A stretch of DNA of 40,017 bases from Acinetobacter sp. MB5. Its GTDB lineage: Bacteria; Pseudomonadota; Gammaproteobacteria; Pseudomonadales; Moraxellaceae. Both the position numbers and the translations under genes were made by a program. The stretch covers positions 1 to 40,017 of the forward strand of contig NZ_POVU01000021.1 of NCBI RefSeq assembly GCF_003261585.1. Reading direction: 5' to 3'. The notes beneath the pieces were generated by a model. The model saw only the letters and a program-made list of their open reading frames with translations. It did not search any database and had not been told where the DNA came from. The stretch's first letter is position 1, and the number at the start of each line of letters is the position of its first letter. This document shows, in pieces, positions 33,280-39,341 of this stretch.

Positions 33280-34362
33280 ATGTCTTCAAATATTTTTAAA
33301 GGTAATCCAAAACTCTGGCATCTAAATGCTTGTGTAGGAAATAATGGTTGGACTGGAATATCAACTTATTTAGAGGGATACCAAGCTGCAACCATTGCGA
33401 TGTTAGAGTCAATTTTACATCGAACACAATTAAAAAGCTCAGATTCCATATTCTGGACATATGATACAGCAATATATCCAATTATTTTTACAGCCAGACA
33501 CTCTTTTGAGCTTTTTTTAAAAAGTGAAATATCAAATATTAACTTATTAAAAAAGAATATTCCACCAATTAAAAATCAATTAACTATTACTCATAATATT
33601 TGGAAATTATGGTTATTTTTTAAAGAACAAATATCTTTACTTCGTGATTATCGTTTGAACTATATCATACCCATACTAGAAAATACCATTGAAGAATATA
33701 ATAGAATTGATCCTAATGGAGAAGTATTTAGGTATCCATATAGTAATCAAGGTAATAAACATTTAGAAGAGCATTCTGTTATAAATATCTACGAAATTTA
33801 TGAAAATTATATAAAATTTACAAACGATATTAATGATTTTCAACTTCTAACTGAATATCTTTACAAGGAATATGAAGTTGGAACATACACAGATAAACTA
33901 AGTAGAAATGATTTAGAATTTATATCTAAAATTTTACCGCTGAAAGTAAAATGGAGAGAAAATCAATTCATTACTATAAAAAATTATATCAAAAATAAAT
34001 ATAGTCTTTCAAATAATGAACTATCAAGGGCTATAAAAAAAATAGAAAATCACTATGAATTTAGTCTAAAAATAATAAAAAATAATTACTTAATCAATAT
34101 TAATAAAAATATATTAGTGGATTATTGCAATGGAAATTTCACTTTTAATAATTTAAAAAAATTAAGTGCAAATGATTTAGTCGTTCTAAAATCTCTCGTT
34201 GATTGTTGTTATATCTTCCCTTTTTTTTCAGAATGGATAGATATATTTATCAATAAAAACAAACAAATTAATATTATGCATGAGATAAATTACATTCATA
34301 AAAATTATTCTAAAGTAAAAAAATTAATTATAGATCAACTAAACTATGGATTTATTTTCTAA
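33280..34362 (+). CDS. Very AT-rich orphan protein, possibly HEPN-related
   Basis: 360 residues from the ATG at 33280 (MSSNIFKGNPKLWHLNACVG); a TTG at 33256 is in frame. Markedly AT-rich and Asn/Ile/Lys-rich compared with neighbours, pointing to separate acquisition. FTARHSFELFLKSEI (about 70-84) resembles an R-H..EL.LK motif common in HEPN-like conflict proteins. No signal peptide. It is separated from the nuclease/ATPase pair by a terminator. Role unknown; a defence or toxin role is suggested only by location. Confidence 0.5.
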   Translation: MSSNIFKGNPKLWHLNACVGNNGWTGISTYLEGYQAATIAMLESILHRTQLKSSDSIFWTYDTAIYPIIFTARHSFELFLKSEISNINLLKKNIPPIKNQLTITHNIWKLWLFFKEQISLLRDYRLNYIIPILENTIEEYNRIDPNGEVFRYPYSNQGNKHLEEHSVINIYEIYENYIKFTNDINDFQLLTEYLYKEYEVGTYTDKLSRNDLEFISKILPLKVKWRENQFITIKNYIKNKYSLSNNELSRAIKKIENHYEFSLKIIKNNYLININKNILVDYCNGNFTFNNLKKLSANDLVVLKSLVDCCYIFPFFSEWIDIFINKNKQINIMHEINYIHKNYSKVKKLIIDQLNYGFIF

Positions 34363-34633
34363 TAGTATTTTCTTTAGAAATTTTTACAGTGATTTAGCAA
34401 TATCTTATAGAGCGTTTCTAAGATCTATTGATAAGGCTGAATCACCTCTCCAACACATGCTAGACAAAACCCGATGCTCCCATCAAAGACTTGTACAAAA
34501 CCTTTCCAGTAGATGGATCGAATAGCATACGAGAAGCTAGCACTACACTACCGAATAAATTTTTATCCAAAATAACTATCTGACCTGATTATCAAAGATG
34601 AAGAATGTGCTGACAAAATTCATTGCATTTATA
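34363..34633. other. Intergenic region with a possible gene remnant
   Basis: No full gene. On the minus strand 34587-34460 encodes about 42 residues ending in a stop and looking protein-like (IVILDKNLFGSVVLASRMLF, then DPSTGKVLYKSLMGASGFV), with a stop just upstream and no start. It could be the C-terminal scrap of a lost gene or chance. Confidence 0.3.
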
Positions 34634-34713
34634 TTGAGTAATTGAGTAATTGAGTAATTGAGTAATTGAGTAATTGAGTAATTGAGTAATTGAGTAATTG
34701 AGTAATTGAGTAA
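34634..34713. repeat. Ten TTGAGTAA octamers: candidate ParG centromere array
   Basis: GAGT (ACTC on the other strand) starts at 34636 and recurs every 8 bases to 34708, ten copies separated by AATT. The ACTC box with 4-bp AT spacer is the design of the parH centromere bound by ParG of TP228. It lies about 140 bases beyond the end of parG. The same octamer, in the opposite orientation, is before the capsid gene. Confidence 0.8.
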
Positions 34714-34735
34714 TATTGCAACAAAGCATCTATAT

Positions 34736-34768
34736 AAAAAGCTAACTTAGAAAATAAGTCAGCTTTTT
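34736..34768. terminator. Bidirectional terminator-like hairpin
   Basis: AAAAAGCTAACTTA (34736-34749) pairs with TAAGTCAGCTTTTT (34755-34768) with one mismatch; A and T runs at both ends. Confidence 0.75.
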
Positions 34769-34801
34769 ATCTTATTTTTGAATTTTCTTACACTTTCTTA
34801 G

Positions 34802-34833
34802 CTAAGAAGCCAGTTAACTACTTGGCTTCTTAG
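34802..34833. terminator. Inverted repeat after parG, probable terminator
   Basis: CTAAGAAGCCA (34802-34812) and its exact reverse complement (34823-34833) around a 10-base loop, just past the parG stop on the minus strand. Confidence 0.6.
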
Positions 34834-34850
34834 TTATAGGCATGAATAAA

Positions 34851-35054
34851 TTATTTATCTAGTAACTGCTTAATCTGCTCTGTCAGAACTTCTTTTACAG
34901 ATTTCTTTTCCTTTAAAGCATACATCTTCAATTCTGTATGCAAATCCTCTGGCAAATCAAAATTCACCCGAATCGTCTTTACACTTTCAGAGACATCTTC
35001 AAGTTTAGTTTCTTTTGCACCTTTGCTTGGGCGACCAGCTTGTAACAAACTCAT
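34851..35054 (-). CDS. parG: ParG-like ribbon-helix-helix centromere-binding protein
   Basis: 67 residues; TP228 ParG is 76. A flexible basic N-terminus (LLQAGRPSKGAKETKLED) precedes a ribbon-helix-helix fold (TIRVNFDLPEDLHTELKMYA, LKEKKSVKEVLTEQIKQLL). It should bind ACTC boxes and repress its own operon. It follows parF by 36 bases, and the gap itself holds phased ACTC boxes. The alternative name CopG-like or ParB-like small protein would also be acceptable. Confidence 0.78.
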   Translation of the reverse strand: MSLLQAGRPSKGAKETKLEDVSESVKTIRVNFDLPEDLHTELKMYALKEKKSVKEVLTEQIKQLLDK

Positions 35055-35100
35055 TTAATTAAAAACTCCAAAACTCAAATGAGTAAAAACTCAATTACTC
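35049..35100. repeat. Phased ACTC/GAGT boxes between parF and parG
   Basis: ACTC or GAGT starts at 35049, 35065, 35073, 35081 (inverted), 35089 and 35097, all in one 8-bp phase. One overlaps the GGAG ribosome binding site of parG and one the end of parF, so ParG binding could tune its own translation unit or serve partition. Confidence 0.7.
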
Positions 35101-35726
35101 AAAAACTTATTAATGATTTCAGATGCCAAAGCATCTACTTCTTTAGATGCTTCACTGCTTGGTTCCATATCCAATACAGTGGTGCCATTAGCGGCACTGG
35201 TTGGGTAAATCACACGTTGAGTGATCTTGGTTTCTAGTACGGGTAACTCATATCCCAATAAAGCCTCTGAAATTTCAGCACCAATTTTTGTACCTTTAAT
35301 TGCTCTTGAAACTACAAATGCAGCCTGTAATTTTCCATCAGTCAATTCAATACGCTGTTTAACCAGATCAACCAAATCAGAGGTTGCCCAAATATCGTAT
35401 GGCGATGGCTGTACAGGAATCAAAACAAAGTCAGCAGCTTTAGTTGCAGAAATCGCTAAATCAGATGCTTGTGGAGCACCATCAACGACAACGAAATCTT
35501 TCTTTGCCACAGATTTCAAATCACGATCAATGGTTGGGCGATCAATACCAATCACTGTGACTGGGTTTTCTTCATTCACTGCTGCCCAGTCACGCGCACT
35601 ACCTTGCGGATCTGAATCCACCAATAAAACACTGTAACCTTGTTTTTGTAATGCTCTGGCAAGATGAGTTGCAATGGTGGTCTTTCCAGAACCACCTTTT
35701 TGATTCAAGACTGCAATGACTTTCAT
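35091..35726 (-). CDS. parF: ParF/ParA-type partition ATPase
   Basis: 211 residues, small ParA (type Ib) size. Deviant Walker A KGGSGKTT (residues 10-17) at [20 protein letters not shown], Walker A' [15 protein letters not shown] and Walker B-like [10 protein letters not shown]. No N-terminal HTH, so operon control falls to ParG. ATP-driven polymer or gradient moves plasmid copies apart. AAGAGGAAC precedes the ATG. Confidence 0.93.
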   Translation of the reverse strand: MKVIAVLNQKGGSGKTTIATHLARALQKQGYSVLLVDSDPQGSARDWAAVNEENPVTVIGIDRPTIDRDLKSVAKKDFVVVDGAPQASDLAISATKAADFVLIPVQPSPYDIWATSDLVDLVKQRIELTDGKLQAAFVVSRAIKGTKIGAEISEALLGYELPVLETKITQRVIYPTSAANGTTVLDMEPSSEASKEVDALASEIINKFLSN

Positions 35727-35739
35727 TTGTTCCTCTTAT

Positions 35740-35783
35740 GAGTTTTTACTCAAATGATTTTTAACTCATTTGAGTATATGAGT
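35740..35783. promoter_or_regulatory. parFG operator/centromere: phased ACTC/GAGT boxes
   Basis: GAGT 35740, ACTC 35748, degenerate GATT 35756, ACTC 35764, GAGT 35772, GAGT 35780: every 8 bases. Palindrome ACTCATTTGAGT is at 35764-35775. Located directly upstream of parF, as the TP228 operator is. Confidence 0.75.
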
Positions 35784-35801
35784 TTTTAAGTAAAAATCAA
35801 C

Positions 35802-36737
35802 TTAGATTTTAAACCCTAATCTTTCTAGATCTTTCAAATACTTCTGAACAAATTCAGGTTCAGCTAATTTTTTAATTAAGCGCATTTCAACATCTTTATA
35901 TTCTTCGCCAGCCTCAGCAAACTGACTAGAAAAGGCATGATCATGTGCTAATTTATTTGCAAACAATGTAATCTGTTTTTCAGTCAAACCGTTGAAGAGG
36001 TCAGGGGTATTAAGGTCTCTCTCCGTAAGAAGATGGTTCGGTTTATTACGCTTATGTGTGAATTTAAACTGAAATCCTGTAATCACACGCCCAGATTTAA
36101 ACTGCTCATATTCTGCATTGATATCGGTAAATTTATTAATTTGTTCAATTGCTGGTTCTAGTACACGGCTCTTGAAGTGATTCATTGCCTTATATTCATG
36201 CTCAGCTAAACCAAGTTTATGGCGAAAATCAGAGATCTCTATCACTGGCGTTTTTTCTACATCACGCCATGCGATCAGCATCTCATATAAACGAATTGCA
36301 TATTTACTGGTGAGCTGACTAACCTGCTTCAGTTGATAGCTTGTAAAATTCTGTTCTAAACGAGTGATTAGTGGCACGACATCAATCGTAAAAGCAACTT
36401 CTAAAATTGCAGAGTCATCAATATAAGCAATCTTCTGAACCCAGCGTGACTTTACTGTTTTTTTATTTCCTGTTTCAGCATCCATAATTGAATAACTAAA
36501 TTGACGTCCAAATAGGTTATGAACTGCATTCTTTAATGCTTCATAAGCTGCATGCTTATCAACACCAAAACGCTGCATATAGTCACTCGCATGAATACGA
36601 ATGGTACTAGTTGCATCAATTGCTGTACCAGTTTCCCGTGCCTTTACAATGGATAATAAAATTAATCGCTGTTCTGAAACTTCTAAATTGTAACTTGCAT
36701 TAATTAAGGCATTATCTTTTACGACTAGGTCGCCCAT
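35802..36737 (-). CDS. repB: Rep_3-family plasmid replication initiator RepB
   Basis: 311 residues. Typical Acinetobacter-type start MGDLVVKDNALINASYNLEV and SEQRLILLSIVKARETGTAI, then two winged-helix domains (KQVSQLTSKYAIRLYEMLIA; DFRHKLGLAEHEYKAMNHFK). It binds the iterons at 36822-36909 to start theta replication. Its last 60 residues (GLTEKQITLFANKLAHDHAF onward) match the end of the phage replication protein at 27320. Divergent half-iterons upstream suggest autorepression. Confidence 0.95.
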   Translation of the reverse strand: MGDLVVKDNALINASYNLEVSEQRLILLSIVKARETGTAIDATSTIRIHASDYMQRFGVDKHAAYEALKNAVHNLFGRQFSYSIMDAETGNKKTVKSRWVQKIAYIDDSAILEVAFTIDVVPLITRLEQNFTSYQLKQVSQLTSKYAIRLYEMLIAWRDVEKTPVIEISDFRHKLGLAEHEYKAMNHFKSRVLEPAIEQINKFTDINAEYEQFKSGRVITGFQFKFTHKRNKPNHLLTERDLNTPDLFNGLTEKQITLFANKLAHDHAFSSQFAEAGEEYKDVEMRLIKKLAEPEFVQKYLKDLERLGFKI

Positions 36738-36763
36738 GACTCGCTCTTATTTAGATTTCTAAT

Positions 36764-36819
36764 AAAGACACATTAAATCATAATGCGTTTAATAGCACAA
36801 CATAAAACAATGTGTCTTA
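36764..36819. promoter_or_regulatory. Inverted half-iterons upstream of repB
   Basis: AAAGACACA (36764-36772) and TGTGTCTTA (36811-36819) are inverted copies of the iteron core TGTGTCTTT, placed between the iterons and the repB start. In Rep_3 plasmids RepB dimers bind such inverted half-sites to repress their gene. Confidence 0.65.
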
Positions 36820-36821
36820 AA

Positions 36822-36909
36822 GGTGGGGTATTGTGTCTTTATCGGTGGGGTATTGTGTCTTTATCGGTGGGGTATTGTGTCTTTATCGGTGGGGTATTGT
36901 GTCTTTATG
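36822..36909. repeat. Four tandem 22-bp iterons (oriV)
   Basis: The unit GGTGGGGTATTGTGTC plus TTTATC starts at 36822, 36844, 36866 and 36888, head to tail; the last differs only in its final base. Further single copies lie at 37065 and 37242. These are RepB binding sites and mark the plasmid origin. Confidence 0.95.
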
Positions 36910-37064
36910 TCCTCTGAAATGCTTATATAGCAAGGCTTTCAGCTTTCCTAAAAACATTAAAAATAATTAAAAATAATTAAAAACCTCTTTTCTATTTTTA
37001 AATATCAAATTTTTGATGTTTTTTTGCACTAAATCAAATTCTATCTTTAACTTGAAAAGGCTTA
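36910..37064. other. AT-rich segment of oriV (candidate unwinding region)
   Basis: No gene. It contains AT-rich direct repeats (AAAAATAATT twice) and the dyad ATCAAATTTTTGAT, placed between the iteron cluster and the outlying iterons. This is the likely DNA unwinding element. I did not find a clear DnaA box. Confidence 0.5.
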
Positions 37065-37086
37065 GGTGGGATATTGTGTCTTTATC
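37065..37086. repeat. Outlying iteron copy
   Basis: GGTGGGATATTGTGTC plus TTTATC, one base different from the tandem iterons, same orientation. Confidence 0.85.
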
Positions 37087-37241
37087 ACCATAGAAATTCA
37101 ACTTATTCATCTAAGCTAAGAATCTAGAAAAAAAATATACCATTTTACTTTATGCCTTTTATAGAACAGCTTTAAAAAGCTGAATTAGCTATCTTTCTTT
37201 ACCAACGAGTTTTTGACTTAAAATTAAACAGTAAAATTTTA

Positions 37242-37263
37242 GGTGGGGAATTGTGTCTTTATA
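37242..37263. repeat. Outlying iteron copy
   Basis: GGTGGGGAATTGTGTC plus TTTATA, two bases different from the tandem iterons, same orientation, 155 bases beyond the previous copy. The stretch between holds no gene. Confidence 0.82.
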
Positions 37264-37315
37264 CCCAAATAAATCCATTTTAAACCTATCAAAAGCCTAT
37301 ACATAAAAAATAAAA

Positions 37316-37411
37316 TGATAGCTTTTGCATTTAAGCTATCAATTGACTATCATTTAAAGCATTAATCATGCGATTACGCTAATTTATTACTTTACTATCA
37401 ATTTTAAGTCT
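37316..37411. promoter_or_regulatory. Candidate res site of the serine resolvase
   Basis: TGATAGCTT (37316-37324) and AAGCTATCA (37333-37341) form a perfect inverted repeat with 8-base spacer. CTATCA recurs twice more (in GACTATCATT and TACTATCAAT) before the resolvase start. Dyads of this type upstream of the gene are usual for resolvase subsites. Confidence 0.5.
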
Positions 37412-37423
37412 AAATGATTGCTT

Positions 37424-38017
37424 ATGACCGTTAGAATCTATGTAAGAGCATCAACAAAAGATCAGGATGCAGAAAGAGCCTTGGATGATCTGATCCAGTT
37501 TAGTCAAAACTATGCTGATCATTTTGTGAGTTACATCGAAAACTTCTCTGGGACAAAGCTCAATCGCCCTGAATTGAGCAAATTGCTGAATGATTCAGAG
37601 CAGGGGGATATTTTACTGGTTGAAAGCGTTGATCGTCTGTCACGGCTCTCTCAAGACGATTTTGATACGCTGAAGCAACAAATCAAGGCAAAGGGCTTAA
37701 AGTTGATTGTGGCGGATCTGCCAACTACACATGGCATGATTCAGGATGGTATGACCAACGAGATTTTACATGTAGTCAACGCCATGCTGATTGATCTATT
37801 GGCCACGATGGCACGCCTAGACAATGATAAGCGTCGGGAAAGGATTAAACAGGGACTATTGCGCTCAGGCTATAAACCTTCAGGTAAGAAAGCCAATACA
37901 GCCAAACATGAGCGAATCAAGCAATTGTTACAGGTAGAAACCATGACCCGTGAAGAAATTGCGAAAGCGGTTGGAGTAGGGGTGGCAACGGTGTATCGGG
38001 TAGCAAAGTTGGTATGA
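37424..38017 (+). CDS. Serine resolvase/invertase-family recombinase
   Basis: 197 residues from the ATG at 37424 (MTVRIYVRASTKDQDAERAL). Catalytic Ser10 in YVRAS; conserved ILLVESVDRLSRLSQDDFDT (a DRLSR variant) and a C-terminal HTH (MTREEIAKAVGVGVATVYRV). Probably resolves plasmid multimers; an invertase role is possible but no invertible segment is seen. AT-rich upstream region carries a res-like dyad. Confidence 0.88.
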   Translation: MTVRIYVRASTKDQDAERALDDLIQFSQNYADHFVSYIENFSGTKLNRPELSKLLNDSEQGDILLVESVDRLSRLSQDDFDTLKQQIKAKGLKLIVADLPTTHGMIQDGMTNEILHVVNAMLIDLLATMARLDNDKRRERIKQGLLRSGYKPSGKKANTAKHERIKQLLQVETMTREEIAKAVGVGVATVYRVAKLV

Positions 38018-38131
38018 ATAAGGCCATAAATCTTAAAGGGTAGCTAAGAACTACAGGTGGATGTGGCGTTGTTGAGTAAAGGGTAGAATATTGATTGTTC
38101 ATAATTTTGATACTGAGGAGTGTTTTAATTC

Positions 38132-38320
38132 TTGAGTTTGATTTGTATTAAGTGCCGAAACTGTTCCAAGTTACTGGCAAAAATTAAGGGTTTTAATGAA
38201 TTAGAAATTAAATGCCCACGTTGTAAAAACATCAATTCTTATATGAGCACCCAGAGTGCCTTACCTGATTGCCTAGAGCAACTTTCTGTATCGGGTAAGA
38301 TCCATGACACAAACCAATGA
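38132..38320 (+). CDS. com: Com-like zinc-finger translational regulator
   Basis: 62 residues from a TTG start with GAGGAG 11 bases upstream. Cys8, Cys11, Cys28 and Cys31 (KCRNCSKLL..IKCPRCKN) match phage Mu Com, which activates translation of the following modification gene by remodelling its mRNA. Here it overlaps the DNA adenine methylase start by 17 bases, so Com may control dam in the same way. Confidence 0.82.
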   Translation: MSLICIKCRNCSKLLAKIKGFNELEIKCPRCKNINSYMSTQSALPDCLEQLSVSGKIHDTNQ

Positions 38321-39110
38321 ACTGGTAAAATATAACCCAAAAGGGCATAGCTTTAGCGGCTGGGTTGGTGGGAAGTCTCAACTCGCACGAACCATCATTG
38401 AAATGATGCCAGAGCATAAAACCTATGTGGAAGTTTTTGGCGGTGCGGGCTGGGTATTATTTAAAAAGACAGCTTCTCAGGTTGAAGTGATTAATGATAT
38501 CAATGATGACCTGATTAATTTATACCGCATTCTAAAATTCCATTTCGATGCGTTTTTGGCAGAGTTTGAATTACAGTTATTCTCACGGACAACATTCAAT
38601 GACATGCGCCAGATGGAGCATGGACTCACAGATATTCAACGTGCAGCCAAATTCTACTATTTGCTTCGAGCAGCTTTCGCTTGCCAGTTAGATGGTACTT
38701 TTTCTTATTCCCGTGAAAGAAAAGGGATGCTCAAAATGGGAGAGGAATTGCGTCAGCATTTACAATCCATTCATGAACGTCTGCAATATGTCGTGATTGA
38801 GAATTGTAGTTATGCTTACATGCTTAAACGCATGGATCATCCCGATACGCTCTTTTATCTTGATCCGCCTTATTGGGACTGTGAAAAGATGTACGGGAAA
38901 GGGATTTGGTCGAAACAGGACTTTTATGACTTAAAGGCGCAACTCGATCAGATTCAAGGTAAATTTATTTTGAGTTTGAATGACACGCCAGAAGTTAGGG
39001 ATCTATTTCACGGTTATAGCATGACCCATAAGAAAATTAATTGGTCACTGAATGCCAAGGCTGCACATCAGGAACATAATGGTAATGAGTTAATTATCTA
39101 TAATTTTTGA
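38304..39110 (+). CDS. dam: Dam-type DNA adenine methyltransferase (D12 class)
   Basis: 268 residues. S-adenosylmethionine site SGWVGGKSQLARTI and VEVFGGAGWVLF (about 42-53), catalytic DPPYWDCE (187-194). No endonuclease gene adjoins, so it is a solitary methylase. It may protect phage DNA from host restriction or time replication. Its stop codon touches the GacA-box-like sequence of the small RNA. Confidence 0.93.
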   Translation: MTQTNELVKYNPKGHSFSGWVGGKSQLARTIIEMMPEHKTYVEVFGGAGWVLFKKTASQVEVINDINDDLINLYRILKFHFDAFLAEFELQLFSRTTFNDMRQMEHGLTDIQRAAKFYYLLRAAFACQLDGTFSYSRERKGMLKMGEELRQHLQSIHERLQYVVIENCSYAYMLKRMDHPDTLFYLDPPYWDCEKMYGKGIWSKQDFYDLKAQLDQIQGKFILSLNDTPEVRDLFHGYSMTHKKINWSLNAKAAHQEHNGNELIIYNF

Positions 39111-39177
39111 TGTAAGCATTTGCTGACAGGGATTCAAGAGATTTGCCAGTAGGCATGAATTTTACATTTGCTATGAT
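39111..39177 (+). promoter_or_regulatory. GacA-box-like activator site and promoter of the small RNA
   Basis: TGTAAG-CATTTG-CTGACA at 39111-39128 matches the GacA upstream activating sequence TGTAAG-N6-CTTACA with one mismatch. A -10 box TATGAT lies at 39172-39177, giving a start near 39184 and placing the box centre about 64 bases upstream, the distance seen for RsmY/RsmZ promoters. The -35 region is poor, as expected of an activator-dependent promoter. Confidence 0.65.
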
Positions 39178-39183
39178 GGACAC

Positions 39184-39313
39184 ATGAGGAACAGGAAGTT
39201 CCAGAACATCAAACAAAAATAATAAGTTCTCGCATCAGGACGTGAGGGATGACAGGAGTTGCCCCTAGGACGCAAATATGAAAAAAGCCCCAACAGGATG
39301 TTGGGGCTTTTTT
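39184..39313 (+). ncRNA. CsrB/RsmY-type small RNA, candidate sponge for CsrA/RsmA
   Basis: About 130 bases without a protein frame. AGGA occurs at 39187, 39193, 39237, 39254, 39267 and 39295. Three lie in clear hairpin loops: GGAAC-AGGAA-GTTCC (39188-39202), CTCGC-ATCAGGAC-GTGAG (39229-39246) and the terminator loop (39295-39299, context ACAGGATGT). This is the layout of RNAs that sequester CsrA/RsmA, whose preferred site is ACARGGATGT in a loop. It ends in a strong terminator. Function is inference; the motif density and upstream GacA-like box support it. Confidence 0.68.
39281..39313 (+). terminator. Terminator of the small RNA with AGGA in its loop
   Basis: AAAAAAGCCCCAAC (39281-39294) pairs with GTTGGGGCTTTTTT (39300-39313) around loop AGGAT. 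Works in both directions, so it may also end the minus-strand gene at 39331. Confidence 0.93.
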
Positions 39314-39314
39314 C

Positions 39315-39341
39315 ATTTCGTATAAGAGATTTATGTTAAAT
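39315..39341. other. pdif-like XerC/XerD site with 5-bp spacer
   Basis: ATTTCGTATAA (39315-39325) and TTATGTTAAAT (39331-39341) match the XerC and XerD arms of Acinetobacter pdif sites. The spacer GAGAT is 5 bases instead of the usual 6. The right arm contains the stop codon of the minus-strand gene. pdif sites bound mobile plasmid modules and serve dimer resolution. I saw no second site in this molecule. Confidence 0.6.

Noticed and set aside
34460..34587. A functional small gene on the minus strand
   Set aside because: Protein-like but without a start codon and with a stop just upstream; listed only as a possible remnant.
36822..36909. 22-bp tandem repeats as CRISPR
   Set aside because: Repeats are contiguous without spacers and adjoin repB; they are iterons.
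37424..38017. Serine recombinase as phage integrase
   Set aside because: At under 200 residues it has the size and ending of a resolvase/invertase, not a large serine integrase, and no att-like repeats were seen.
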